From the NCBI GenBank assembly GCA_003996215.1, contig QJPP01001532.1, forward strand, positions 406,486-470,485: a DNA stretch of 64,000 nt. Reading direction: 5' to 3'. The stretch is from Jaltomata sinuosa (taxonomy: Eukaryota > Streptophyta > Magnoliopsida > Solanales > Solanaceae). Positions within the stretch are counted from its first letter, which is position 1. Each line of letters starts with the position of its first letter. The notes under the pieces were generated by a model that saw only the letters and a list, made by a program, of their open reading frames with translations, did no database searches and was not told where the DNA came from. Shown here piece by piece: positions 1 to 10,637 of this stretch. The translations under genes were made by a program, and so were the position numbers.

Positions 1-165
1 GTGGCAAATGGGTGGATTTGGATGGGTTGAAAATGGTTTGAGCAAAAATGGATAATTACCCAATCCACCCATATTCTATATGGGTAAAAATGGTTTGAAT
101 AATTAATGGACAGATTAGATATGTGTTTACCCATATTTCATCCACATTAATTGGAGAATTAAAAA
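1..165. repeat. Unclassified dispersed-type repeat, left edge
   Basis: This stretch repeats variants of ATGGGTGGAT and its complement (for example AATCCACCCATATT near 61), giving imperfect inverted symmetry. It has no coding potential. It resembles non-coding dispersed repeats of plant genomes, but no family is identified and it is cut by the window edge. Confidence 0.35.
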
Positions 166-175
166 ATAAATTTTA

Positions 176-480
176 CATGTTTTAAGTTTTTAATGTAATT
201 TTTTTCTACCCACTCCCACCCCTACCTCCAACCCACCCACCTCCTAATTTTATTTTATTTTATTTTTTTCTAACCCCACCCCCACCTCACCCCGCCCTCA
301 TCGCCCCTTCACCTCCCTCTACCCTCCCCCCCCCCCACCTCCACCTCCCCACCCTCAATTGTTTTTGTGTTTTTAAGAAAAAATCATGTTTTTCAAAGAA
401 AAAAATTACCCCCTCCTATGTTTTCCAAAAAAAATTCTTTTTACGTTTTCAGAAAAAATAAAAGTTCTACCCGTCCCACA
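176..480. repeat. Low-complexity C/T-rich tract
   Basis: The plus strand here is dominated by CCCACC and TTTTATTTTATTTT runs, including a C10-type homopolymer near 328-337 and A-rich stretches near 373-460. Short frames called here are products of base composition. No gene is visible. Confidence 0.6.
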
Positions 481-716
481 CCCACCCCTACCTTACGGCA
501 GACAATAATTCCTGTTAATCTTTGACAGTACAATATAAAAGGGATAATCTTTACATACATATTCTCATATAGTAATTTTGAAATACTTACCTTCGAGCCC
601 AATATAATGGGACCTACATAGGTCATTATCTAGCCAGAGATACTTGAGGCACACAACTTGAAGAAGTCACCCATGCAACTAACAATTATATATTAAAAAC
701 TACCCTTATGACAGTA

Positions 717-970
717 CTAGCGCTTGACCTGTAAGCCTAATATGAAATTGCCTTCAATAGACAGATATTGAATGATTCTTAACTGAGCGTGACCAAAAAT
801 ACCCCTTTCTGACTTAGCTTTATCGCACAAATTAGAGGGGAAATGGTAATCATTCTGAATTCCATATAGCCTCTTGATTACAAGTGTGGTGCACAATACA
901 CCGATAAGAATGACTTTACTAGACACAGCTTGCAGACTCCCTAGGATACTAAGTTGCTTTGTTACCAAGT
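717..970 (-). mobile_element. Leader and PBS remnant of a minus-strand Tekay-like element
   Basis: This is the 5' internal leader of the minus-strand element whose LTR begins at 971. The segment 895-970 aligns by eye with 53460-53544, the leader and primer-binding site of the better preserved minus-strand element. Both carry a CAGCTTGCAGAC block followed by an (A)CCAAGT junction to TGTCATGCCCC. The primer-binding site is decayed (minus strand TGGTAACAAAGC against TGGTATCAGAGC). Anything further left is too degraded to assign. Confidence 0.55.
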
Positions 971-2009
971 TGTCATGCCCCAACTTAGGGATGCAACTGA
1001 CACCTAATGCCAACTTAGACTAGATCCAACCTTTGCTGAACTACTATGCTACTGGTGTAATACCAGCCACAAAGTCAAGAAAACAAATAAGTATACCTTG
1101 GCTTAAAAATTAGCCCTCGGCCGGCAAGGCCCATGTGAACATAACATGTAATAAATTCAGCAATTCATATAGAACAAAAACTAAATTCTATGCGGGCTAT
1201 CAAGGCCACCATGATATCTAAAAATATATAAATCGAACACATATATACATATTGATCAAGAATGAGAAGACGCTATGCTAAAAGGCAAAGAAACAAGGCC
1301 AACACGACAGATAATGCACAACTATACAACCCAAAATCTAAAGCCTCTAAGAGTAATAAACTTAGCCAGAACAGGGCCCTGACCTACCCAATAACTATTG
1401 ATAACAAAAGTAACAAACCTCAGAAACTCTGGCAACTCCAAAAGAAAAGGATCTAGCCAACCTGTTGGAGCTCAACCATGCTACTGGGAGGGCCTATCTA
1501 GTCATCTGTCAAGACCTGCAGGCATAAATGCAGCGCCCTCATGCAATAGGGTGTTAGCACAAAATAATGCACCAATTATGCAAGACAACTGAATAACTGA
1601 TCAGGTATTATGTAATGTTGATATGTAATCAAATAAGAGAGTCAAAGATAATCTAAGCATAATAAACTGCTTCTGAATCTATAAATAGCTAAGACTAATA
1701 TCATAAGTACTGTAATACTCTAGTAGTGAGTCAGAGGTTACCCAGAACGTACTTACCTATTCTTGACTTAACCTTACAAACCATATCAAATTGAGCAGTT
1801 CGCTTACCTAAATCAAGCTAACTAATATCATCAAATAATGAAGTACACAGGGAAGAAGGTCAATAATTATTATAATACAACCTAATTGTTCCTAACGCAT
1901 TACATAATAATAATAATCAAACAATAACCTAACCAGATCCCATAAGCACGGCAGGTATAAACAATAAACAAGACCACCTACTCGATCCCCCATAAGTTTG
2001 AGAGGTGCC

Positions 2010-2123
2010 AATTCAATTTGTATGCCCCTATTGGTAATCCACTAGCCCCATAGACCATTTGTATATCTATCTAGACCCAAAGGCAATTGTCTATATATCT
2101 GTATAGCCCCGAAGGAATTTATA

Positions 2124-2171
<48 letters not shown>

Positions 2172-2620
2172 TTGTGTGTATGTATAGCCCTGAAGGCAAC
2201 TCTTTGGCCCATAGGCCTCAATCTAGACCTTTAGGCAAACATTATAGCCTGTAAGTAAACAGGCTTCATTATAGCCCCATAGGCCTCAATCTAGCCCCTT
2301 TAGGCAAATCTTATAGTTCGTGAGTGAACATGCTTAATAATAGCTCTGTAGGTGATTCTTTGACCCGTAGGCCTCAATCTAGCCCCTTTAGGCAAATCTT
2401 ATAGCTCATGAGTGAACAAGTTTAACAATATCCCTGTAGGCAACTCTTTGGCCGATAGGCCTCAATCTAGCCCCTTTTGGTAAACATTATAGCCCGGGAG
2501 TGAACAGGCTTCAGTATAGCCCCGTAGGCAATCAAAATAGCCCATACGCTTTAATAAACTTCAATATCCCCTTAGGCTACCTGCATATATCCCCGAAGGC
2601 ACAAGTATAATTCCTGCACC
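2010..2620. repeat. Degenerate short-period repeats in LTR
   Basis: Many imperfect copies of a motif like TAGCCCCTTTAGGCAAA alternate with CTTTGGCCCATAGGCCTC. Spacing is irregular, so this is not an ordered tandem array. It lies wholly inside the 971-3776 LTR and is best read as LTR-internal expansion. Confidence 0.6.
2124..2181. repeat. (TA)n(TG)n compound microsatellite
   Basis: About ten TA dinucleotides are followed by (TG)n interrupted by TTTG. It is likely to be length-polymorphic. Confidence 0.9.
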
Positions 2621-3776
2621 TCACCACTATAGCCTCGAGGGAAATAACAAATAATCAAATAGCCTAAAGCATGACAGTACTCAAGCAGCCCCAAAGGTGA
2701 GCAAGATAAGCTGCAAATGACCTATACCAATGATCTAAGTCGTGTCCAGCAAGAGGTTTCTATCCATAGAATGTAAGTCATGGCAAGGGATAAATATCTC
2801 TACTCAGGAAGCCAACACATTCAACTACTATAACTATACATAGCTTGTCTATAATATACTAGCCATATCGCTCATAGGCTCTAAGGAATCATGCCGAGAA
2901 CAAAGAATATCCTTAACATACCTTTTTTAACAATTCCAAGTGGCCTACTGACTTCTTCCCATACCCTCATAACACTACAATATGACAGGAACTCAATCAA
3001 CAAACAAGAATACAAAGTACTACGTAAACCCGATGAAAGATACAAATTTTTATCGTAAAATACTATTTGGGGTCTAAGGTATCTATAAGCCAATAAAAGA
3101 TGGTTCTTACCTCTCAAAACACACCTGAAACACTACCACAAACTCAACACACAGCTGCAAACTCACTGCCCCAACAACCATAGAGATACACTACAAAATC
3201 GACGTGGCAAACTATACCAAAATAATGAGTTCGCGATGTAGAGCAACTTCCATTAAATATTTGAGTTAAAGCATCAACATCTATGAAGAATTTAGGGGAG
3301 TCCTCTCTGATTTTCTATGGTTTTTAGATGAGTTTAATGAGTTTAAAACAAAGGAGAAGCTGATTTTATAAAGCTTCATCGACTTAGGGGCTAAGGGGTC
3401 CGCGTCACGTGTCTCCTTGTGTAGTCTCGCAAAATACAAATGTCTCTCTATTATGAGGTCATATAGATAAATGATTTTGTGCGTTAAAAATTAGACTAGT
3501 AGATCTTTGATTTGATAGGTCGGAGGACCTCTAACACTTTATATATTGAGAGAAAAGATCCGAGACATTTGGCCCAAATTTCAAAGAATTTATCCAAGTA
3601 ACTTCCGATAACTTTTGCTGATTTTTATTTTGCAACTTGCCTGACTTCAAAACTTAACATATGACCATTGAGGGATTATATACCTTGTAAAACATATTTC
3701 CTAAGATACTAAGTACTCTTATTCTCACCCCAAAAGTATGACTTAATTTAAATGTTCAAATGGGTGGGATGTTACA

Positions 3777-4428
3777 TACTTATGAAGTTTGGCTTCGAGT
3801 AAAGATTTGATTGTATGACTTCAATCCAAAATCACTCTCAATCTTTGCAGATATCTTAGGTACTACCTACAAGAAAATGATGTTGTTGGACAAAAAGCTT
3901 CTGCAAAGCTGAATAATTTTTTACATGATACCACTCGAACCAAATAGATATATTAATAAGTAAATAAAAATAATAATGAGTAATAATAAAACTAGCAATA
4001 GAAATATTAACGTAGTTTTGTGATAATAGAGAACAATAAAACACAAAAAATGACAATACTCCATCCATTAAAATGATGATTTAAGTGGACTTTAAGTTTT
4101 GACTCCTTGTTATTTTTAGTACTCTATTTTATTTTTATTATTTTATTAATTTTTTATTCGATCCACAGTTCAGTCCAACTCACCTCGCTCAAGCCTCATA
4201 GGCCAACGAGCATATTTGGGTTGGACTAAAAAGACTCGTTCTTAAATGATTTTCCAAAAATCATAATTCAACTCAAACTACGTGTTGGGTTGGGTCGGTG
4301 GCCTTAGCCCATATTGACGGCACTAATGTTATGGTTGCGCTATTTAGTAGAGGAATTTTCACAAATAGTGCCACTTTGGTGTCGATTTACCATACATAAC
4401 AAATACTTTTGATAATTATGATACGTGA
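3777..4428. other. Non-coding stretch, no gene seen
   Basis: AT-rich sequence without a credible ORF. The part at 4150-4330, containing GGGTTGGGTCGG and CCCATATTGACGGCAC, resembles widespread plant non-coding repeats, but no termini or TSD could be fixed. Confidence 0.4.
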
Positions 4429-4802
4429 TGTCATGCTCTAAACCTAAGGAGGTGCGATCGGCACTCGATTCCTTACTTGACCTATCGTACCTAATAGAAC
4501 CTGTATAATATAAACCTTTTGAGTATCTGAGCTGACAAAGCCACCACGTATACAATAAAAATAAGGGACATGATAATCTGGGCAGGGCCAGTAAAGCTGG
4601 AACATATAACGATAGATAACAACAAGGTCAACAAGGCCATATTCTGAAATAATAACTTAAAAAAAGGCTGAGAAGGCCATAGTCTGAAACAACATCTAAC
4701 AGCAAGGCCGACAAAACCATAGTTTGAAAGAATAAGTAAAGCAATATCAACAAGGCCATAAAAATATTCTAGCATATAACACAGATTTACAAGCCTCTAG
4801 GA
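4429..4802 (-). mobile_element. Tekay/Del-type LTR fragment, part 1 (minus strand)
   Basis: The sequence starts TGTCATGCTC and continues with AAGGCCAACAAGG-like repeats typical of this LTR type in reverse orientation. It is interrupted at 4803 by a solo LTR and resumes at 15317. The TSD TAGGA (4798-4802) is shared with 15312-15316. Confidence 0.6.
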
Positions 4803-6642
4803 TGTCACGACCCGATTTCTCAGGTCATGATGGCACCTACAACCCCCCAGTAGGCGAACCAATCCCCGTAGCCCAGAACGGTTAGTAATGGGGCTACTAT
4901 CTAACCAAAATGCACCAACAAGCAAAAATATGTGGAAGCAGAATGTAAAAGTAGACAAAGCGGAAGCAATACCCGAATATAAATATAAAGGAAGCTACAC
5001 CAACCCCAAGACTTGGTATCGACAGTACAGAAGCTTCTAAGAGAGTACAAGTGCTAGAAGTAACAAAATACAATACAAGTTTATCTTTGAAAGTACAAGG
5101 AGTAACAGATACAAAAGATGAGATATGGTTAAGCCCCGACCGTCAGGCGCTCACCCTAGTCTCGAATATCCATAAAATTTGCACGAGTCTCCAACGCGAT
5201 CAACGGCGAAAACTCAACTAATAACTACACCAAAAAGTGCAGAAGTGTAGTATGAGCACCAAAACAACGCGTACTTAGTAGGCATCATCGGCCGACTGAG
5301 CGCATATAAGATATAAAAGCAGTAAGTAACAGATAGCAAGAAAGCAGTCACCGAAGCAATAAGGAAAGCGCAAGGAGATAGCACAGAGAATAGACAACCA
5401 AAAGCTACAAGTAAAATATGCTAGCACAGAGGATACAATTACACAGAATCACAATGAAGGAAAGGAGAATGCACCTGGAGTCCTTGCACAATAATATAAG
5501 TAAGTAGAGAGAGAGAATTAAGAAAATGATGGTATACCGGTAACCTCAAGTAAAAGGAAAAGACGGAAATCAGTCTAACATACTCAAAATGAAATCAACA
5601 AGTATAAGGAAATCATAACACCAATCCAATCACATGATAGCATAACCAGGGAATCACCTCACAAGTACAACCCTAGGATGAAATAACTAGACCATAATAA
5701 CCGAGAGATACCACTCAACTTCCAACAAGAATATAACCAGAATCTCACACTCTGCTCAGAAGGCCATAAAAAAGTGCCTCAATAAGATTGGACTCCCTAG
5801 CCCTCTCAATAATCAGACATCCCACAACCGAAGCCTCAACAGGTTAACCATCACTAATCCTCCAATAACTGAATGCCAAAACAAGCTCTAAAGAAAGACA
5901 GGAGTAAATATAATCTACCTACAGTCCCAACGCCGCCCATACAATTGAGGAATACAATCAAGTCAGAACAAACCCTCCGGCCGCCCATACAACTGGGGCG
6001 TACACTGAACACACAGCAAACAAGGGTGGAATCAAATGCATGATGTGATCTGATGTGATAGTAATCGGTATATTCCCCCTCATATACCCAGTGGGTCTAT
6101 ATAGAGGCAGGACTCATGGAAGTCTCATTCCCATGTACCTCTCCTCCGCCATACACCTCCCTCCTGGCACACTGTGTCGGCCCATAGCCTGTGTCCCAGG
6201 AATGACAGGGGTCCATGGAGGTCTACCCCTCGACCACATATAATAACTCAATTTCAAAACGTGTCCTCCAGAATTGAGTTCGGGTTCAAGCCAGTGGCTA
6301 AGTCTCAAATGTAGCTCAAAACTCGAAATCTCGTAGTACATGCCCGAATTTGACCCGGGTCTAAAACAGTAGTAGTACTCTCGAAAGACCCTTTCAAAGG
6401 GTGCCTGAAGTAATACTCGGGTCTAAATCAGTGATCAAAGTCTCAGTAACCCTCTCAAAGGGTGCCCGAAGTGTGGCTGGGTCTAAAACTGTAGTAAATC
6501 AAGTTTGGTGCTCGGCCCGGCAGAGACTAGTACCAGTAATAAAATCAGTGTGAAATCATCCAAAATCCCCTTTTCTATCACCAACCATACAAAAAACGGG
6601 CCTCGGGGGCCATGTAAGTTTAGGAAAACCGTCTGTAGTGGC
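4803..6642 (-). mobile_element. Solo LTR, part 1
   Basis: Left part of a 3.67-kb solo LTR that begins TGTCACGACCC and ends GGGTCGTTACA at 15311, after removal of the nested Athila-like element. It is flanked by a perfect 5-bp TSD, TAGGA. No primer-binding site, polypurine tract or coding sequence is seen, so the rest of the parent element was probably lost by LTR-LTR recombination. TATA placement suggests transcription on the minus strand (see 13479-15311). Length and termini resemble long Tekay/Del LTRs. Confidence 0.7.
6638..6642. repeat. TSD GTGGC (left) of Athila-like element
   Basis: A perfect 5-bp direct repeat matching 13474-13478. It fixes the insertion boundaries. Confidence 0.9.
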
Positions 6643-6807
6643 TGATGTGACGCTAATTTACGTCACTTTCGACTCCTTTTTACTAAGAACAATCGTACGT
6701 TTTCAAGCAACCGTTGTTGTTTTTGATGTTTTTATGTTGTATTTGTAGGAAATGGAAACAAACACGGAAACGGACGGAAATACGCGAAAAAGAGCAATCT
6801 GCCTAAG

Positions 6808-6962
6808 TGTGACGGCCTGAGTGACGGCCCGTCACACATGTGACGGTCCGTCACTGGGACCGTCACTCCAAGGCAGCAAAGGGACAGTGCTACTGCCTAA
6901 GGCTGACGGTCCAGGCGACGGTCCGTCAAGGCAGTGACGGTCCGTCAGCCTGACCGTCACGC
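6808..6962. promoter_or_regulatory. TGACGG/CCGTCA palindrome array in LTR U3
   Basis: About a dozen TGACGG or CCGTCA half-sites occur, including the 15-nt palindromes GTGACGGCCCGTCAC (6821-6835) and GTGACGGTCCGTCAC (6840-6854). The array ends roughly 75 bp upstream of the TATA box. TGACG is the core of bZIP/TGA (as-1-like) sites, so an enhancer role is plausible but inferred. Confidence 0.55.
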
Positions 6963-7037
6963 TAAGGCAGTGGCTTACGTCGGCGACCCGCATTTTGGGG
7001 ATTCCTAGCCCGTTTTGGATTTGGTTTCTTTGACTCC

Positions 7038-7045
7038 TATAAATA
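7038..7045 (+). promoter_or_regulatory. TATA box of 5' LTR
   Basis: TATAAATA downstream of the palindrome array, in the usual U3/R position. The 3' LTR has the same motif at 12562-12569. Confidence 0.65.
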
Positions 7046-7958
7046 CCCTATGATAGGTTTATGTAATTAGAATTCACCCAATAGTTTTAGAACAGTTTTA
7101 GTCATTTTTTGAGAGCAACAACACGTTTTCGGATTCGTGAATTCGTGTTCTTGAGTTCTTGGTTGTTCTTGTTCTTGGATTATTGAAGAGTATTTTCATC
7201 ATATTGTAAGAATCTTCTTTCCTTTATAATGAATTACTTCTTTTCTTCTTCGAGCATGAGTAACTAAAACCCCCGCAACTAGGGTTGTGGGAGCCATGGC
7301 AAACGTAGCAATATAGATTCCGGGTAGCGTTGGGGTCGATATATGTATTGTCACGTTGTTAATCATACTTTATGTCACGTTTTCTAGTGGGTTGCAAACA
7401 TTAGAACATGCCTAGGTTTAATTTGCTTGAGAAAGAGATTAAAACCGGGAAACTTGATTGACAACAAGGATTCGAGACTACCAACTCTCGTCTTAAAGAT
7501 TAATGCCGTAACTGGATTAATTTACTTGATGTTAGGATTGAGAGCTAAAAAGCACATCTTTTTGAGATCGAGAGAAGATAAAAGGAAATTTGTTTATTTG
7601 GTCGAGAGACGTTTAGACGATACAATTGACGCAATCACATCGTGACAAGCATATAGAAAGAACCCGGTTAAGCCTAGAATCGACATTGTTACAACGCCAT
7701 GGTGAACACATCCCTAGTTCATTCTCTCCCACTGATTATTTCCATAAGTTAATTGTTTATTATTGTTAGCGATTTGTTACACAAACCCCCCCCCCCTTTA
7801 TTTACTGGAAACGATTGACGACTAGTCATATAATTCACTAAAGATTTAATCTTCACCATATTCTCTGTGGGATTCGACCCCAACCTTGTTGGGTTATATA
7901 TTTGACAACGATCGCGTATGCTTCTTAAATTGAGGTGTAGTTTGAGCGTTATCAAAAA

Positions 7959-7976
7959 TGGCGCCGTTGCCGGGGA
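7959..7976 (+). promoter_or_regulatory. Primer-binding site (tRNA-Asp type)
   Basis: TGGCGCCGTTGCCGGGGA lies four bases after the 5' LTR. This sequence is characteristic of Athila elements and is complementary to a tRNA-Asp 3' end (family knowledge). Confidence 0.85.
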
Positions 7977-8081
7977 ATACGTTTTTGATTAAGTCTGGTG
8001 TGTTTAGTTGACTTTTAGTCATAATTTCTTGCTTTTATTTTTGTTTGTTGTTTTTGTTTTTGGACAGGGTACAGGTTGTGC

Positions 8082-10637
8082 ATGCCAAATACCCGAGGTT
8101 CGGGGGAACAAATTGTACCTTACGACCCCGAACTTGTGAGAACATTGAGGCGGAATATGGCCGCACAACTAGAGGCAGCGAGGATCGCTGCGGAACTGCA
8201 GGCCCAACAAAATCTGAATGCTGGTGGTCTGCAGGATGATGTGGTACGGAATGATGAGGATCTTGACTTAGATGGAGCTGGCGCTACGGGCGCCATTATT
8301 GTTCCACCGCTACCGCCCGAAGCCAAGTTCAACATCACTAGCACGATGATCCAACTGTTGAACTTGAGAGGAGTGTTCCGCGGTGTTGCTGGTGACGATC
8401 CAAACCAGCACTTGATGAATTTCGTGGGGATCTGCAAATCGTTCGAACTGCCAGGAGTGAGTCAGACTGCGATCAGGCTTAGGTTGTTTCCGTTGTCTCT
8501 GTCTGATGAGGCAGCGTTGTGGTTGACAGAATTGACCCCCGACTCTATCGCAACGTGGGGAGAGTTGAGAGGAGCTTTCCTAGAAAGGTTCTTTCCTCCC
8601 TCTCGGATGATACAGTTGAGGGACGAAATCAGCAACTTCAGGCAGCAACCGCACGAAGCACTGCACGAGACCTGGTTGCGATTTAAGAAGAAGCTGACAC
8701 AGTGCCCCAACCATCAGCTGAACAACGAATTCTTGATGCAGACATTCTACCGGGCACTAAATTCGGCTACCAAGCCGACATTGGATAACGCAGCAGATGG
8801 AGCGTTTATGGGTCGCACTTTTGCCGACGCCACAGCTATTCTAGACAGGCTCACCAAGACCAACAGGGCCTGGCACACACGAGATTCAGAGGTTGCAGCT
8901 AGCACCTATACAGTTGGTATGTCAGCTGAGCAGCGCAGAAGAGAGGAGGAACGCGACCAAGACATGGCGCATCTAAAAACGCAGTTGGATCTCTTGACAA
9001 GGCACTTGACGTCAGGAAGTATAGAGAAGGTACAAGCTGTGGGTTCCCAAGGTATAGAGACTGAGGAAGCAAATTACTTGGGAGGTTTCCAGGCCAATGG
9101 CCAGGGAAACCAAGGTCGGAACTATCCAAGAGACAACCACTATGAGAATGGTGGCTACAAAAATCGCGACCAAGGAAACTGGAGGAACAACACCGATAGA
9201 GGTGGGTTGTATATACCACCTGGTAATCGGGATAAAGCTGGCAGCGAGGCTGAGACGTCCAAACTTGAGAACATGATTGCGAAGATGCTGCTTAAGGTGG
9301 AATCGACCGACTCTGGGGTAAAGGCAATGCGGAATGAGTTATCAACATTGAGTCTGGTAGTGGAGTCACACTCAACCGCGATCAAGCAACTAGAGCAGCA
9401 AGTGGGTCACATCTCGGCATCTCTAAACCCAAGGAAACCAGGTACTTTGCCGAGCGACACCACTCATCCACAGAATGATGCAAGCTGTATGGCGATCACC
9501 ACAAGAAGCGGAAAAATATTACCGGAATCACATCCGGTAATTCATGTTCAAGGTGATATTGCGATAGATGAAGAGGCGGTAGAGGAGCAAACTCCAAAGC
9601 CCGCGGAGAAACGCAAGGAAGCTGAAAAGCTTCCAACTATGATGCCTCGACCACCGCCTCCATTCCCACAGCGTTTGAAAAAGAAAGCTGACGATGGTAA
9701 GTTCCTGAACTTCATGACCATGCTGAAGCAAATTTCAATAAACATACCATTGGTGGAAGCTCTGGAACAAATGCCCGGTTATGCCAAGTTCATGAAGGAC
9801 TTGATCACAAAGAAGAGGACGGTAAGTTTTGAGCCGGAAGACAACCTCCATCACTGCAACGCTATTTCCTCTAGATCATTAGTGGAAAAGAAAGGAGATC
9901 CAGGTGCGTTCACTGTTCCATGTACTATCGGAAAGCTCAACTTCGGAAGAGCTATGTGTGATCTTGGTGCTAGTATCAATTTGATGCTGCTAGCAGTGTA
10001 TAACAAATTGGGTTTGGGAGCTCCTAAACCAACGTCCATGAGAGTGAGGATGGCTGACCGTTCGGTAAAGCGACCCATAGGGATCTTGTCTGATGTGCTA
10101 ATAAAGATCGGTAAGCTTATCTTCCCAGCTGACTTTGTAATTTTGGATTGCGAAGTGGACTTCGAAGTTCCCATAATCTTGGGACGACCATTGTTAGCGA
10201 CGGCGAGAGTTTTGGTTGACATGGAGAAAAACGAACTGACCTTCCGATTGAACAATGAAATGGTCAAGTTCGATGTGTCTAAATTGATGAAGCAACCAAG
10301 TGACATGAGGGTGGTCGCGGTCATCAATGCTATTGAGGAAGAGCCTGCGGATGTGCACCTTGAGGAGAAGTGTTTGGTTGAGACCCAAGCTGCTATGAAG
10401 TTGGGATCGAATGGGGTGGTGAGACAGGCAGAAAAAAGCGGTGAAGATAGATCAAAGAAACGAAAACACCGCAAGAGAATCTGCAAAGAAAGAGCGAAGA
10501 AGCGGTCACGACTAGCTGCGGAGCCAACAAAAGAAGAAGTTGGACAGCAACATCGAATCAGCAGCGCGTGCAAACACTCCATCGAGTTCTCTTGTTTTGG
10601 AGACCCTGGCGGTCTCCAACATCATTCTAGAATCTGA
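8082..10637 (+). CDS. Athila-type gag-protease polyprotein (intact ORF)
   Basis: An 851-residue open frame from the ATG at 8082; the frame extends six bases upstream without another ATG. The Retrotrans_gag-like core spans roughly residues 80-240, with an ALWL...W...F...RFFP pattern. A Gln/Asn/Gly-rich linker follows, without a visible CCHC knuckle. A conserved Athila block around residues 525-600 (a proline run, then an EALEQMPGY motif) precedes an aspartic protease-like domain with D627-LGAS and ILGRP at 699-703. The DLGAS form, with Leu where most proteases have Thr or Ser, is usual in Athila-like elements. The C-terminus is Lys/Arg-rich and could act in nucleic-acid binding or nuclear import. 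It stops before any reverse transcriptase. Gag would form cytoplasmic particles packaging element RNA. It is the only long undamaged transposon frame in the window. Confidence 0.88.
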   Translation: MPNTRGSGEQIVPYDPELVRTLRRNMAAQLEAARIAAELQAQQNLNAGGLQDDVVRNDEDLDLDGAGATGAIIVPPLPPEAKFNITSTMIQLLNLRGVFRGVAGDDPNQHLMNFVGICKSFELPGVSQTAIRLRLFPLSLSDEAALWLTELTPDSIATWGELRGAFLERFFPPSRMIQLRDEISNFRQQPHEALHETWLRFKKKLTQCPNHQLNNEFLMQTFYRALNSATKPTLDNAADGAFMGRTFADATAILDRLTKTNRAWHTRDSEVAASTYTVGMSAEQRRREEERDQDMAHLKTQLDLLTRHLTSGSIEKVQAVGSQGIETEEANYLGGFQANGQGNQGRNYPRDNHYENGGYKNRDQGNWRNNTDRGGLYIPPGNRDKAGSEAETSKLENMIAKMLLKVESTDSGVKAMRNELSTLSLVVESHSTAIKQLEQQVGHISASLNPRKPGTLPSDTTHPQNDASCMAITTRSGKILPESHPVIHVQGDIAIDEEAVEEQTPKPAEKRKEAEKLPTMMPRPPPPFPQRLKKKADDGKFLNFMTMLKQISINIPLVEALEQMPGYAKFMKDLITKKRTVSFEPEDNLHHCNAISSRSLVEKKGDPGAFTVPCTIGKLNFGRAMCDLGASINLMLLAVYNKLGLGAPKPTSMRVRMADRSVKRPIGILSDVLIKIGKLIFPADFVILDCEVDFEVPIILGRPLLATARVLVDMEKNELTFRLNNEMVKFDVSKLMKQPSDMRVVAVINAIEEEPADVHLEEKCLVETQAAMKLGSNGVVRQAEKSGEDRSKKRKHRKRICKERAKKRSRLAAEPTKEEVGQQHRISSACKHSIEFSCFGDPGGLQHHSRI

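Larger units (their letters stand above)
971..3776 (-). mobile_element. Tekay/Del-type LTR, minus strand
   Basis: An approximately 2.8-kb LTR read in reverse. It begins TGTCATGCCCC and ends GGGATGTTACA, near-complementary termini of the TG...CA type. Its left side abuts a decayed primer-binding site, so this is the 5' LTR of a minus-strand element whose body has been lost. The interior holds short repeats (2010-2620) and a TA/TG microsatellite. The bases flanking the two ends (CAAGT and TACTT) do not match, as expected when one side is internal sequence. It has no coding capacity. Confidence 0.65.
6643..7954 (+). repeat. 5' LTR of Athila-like element
   Basis: Starts TGATGTGACGC and ends GCGTTATCA. 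It contains a palindrome array at 6808-6962 and a TATA box at 7038-7045. A C-run near 7788 is longer than in the 3' LTR. Confidence 0.92.

Noticed and set aside
2010..2620. Ordered repeat array
   Set aside because: Copies are irregularly spaced and degenerate, and all lie within one LTR. There is no regular spacer structure.
7427..7645. 72-residue frame duplicated at 12951-13169
   Set aside because: It lies in the LTRs and is duplicated because LTRs are duplicated. It lacks similarity to known proteins, and substitutions between copies show no coding pattern.
9851..10582. 243-residue minus-strand frame
   Set aside because: Shadow of the Athila gag-protease ORF on the opposite strand. The plus-strand frame has clear protease motifs and this one has none.
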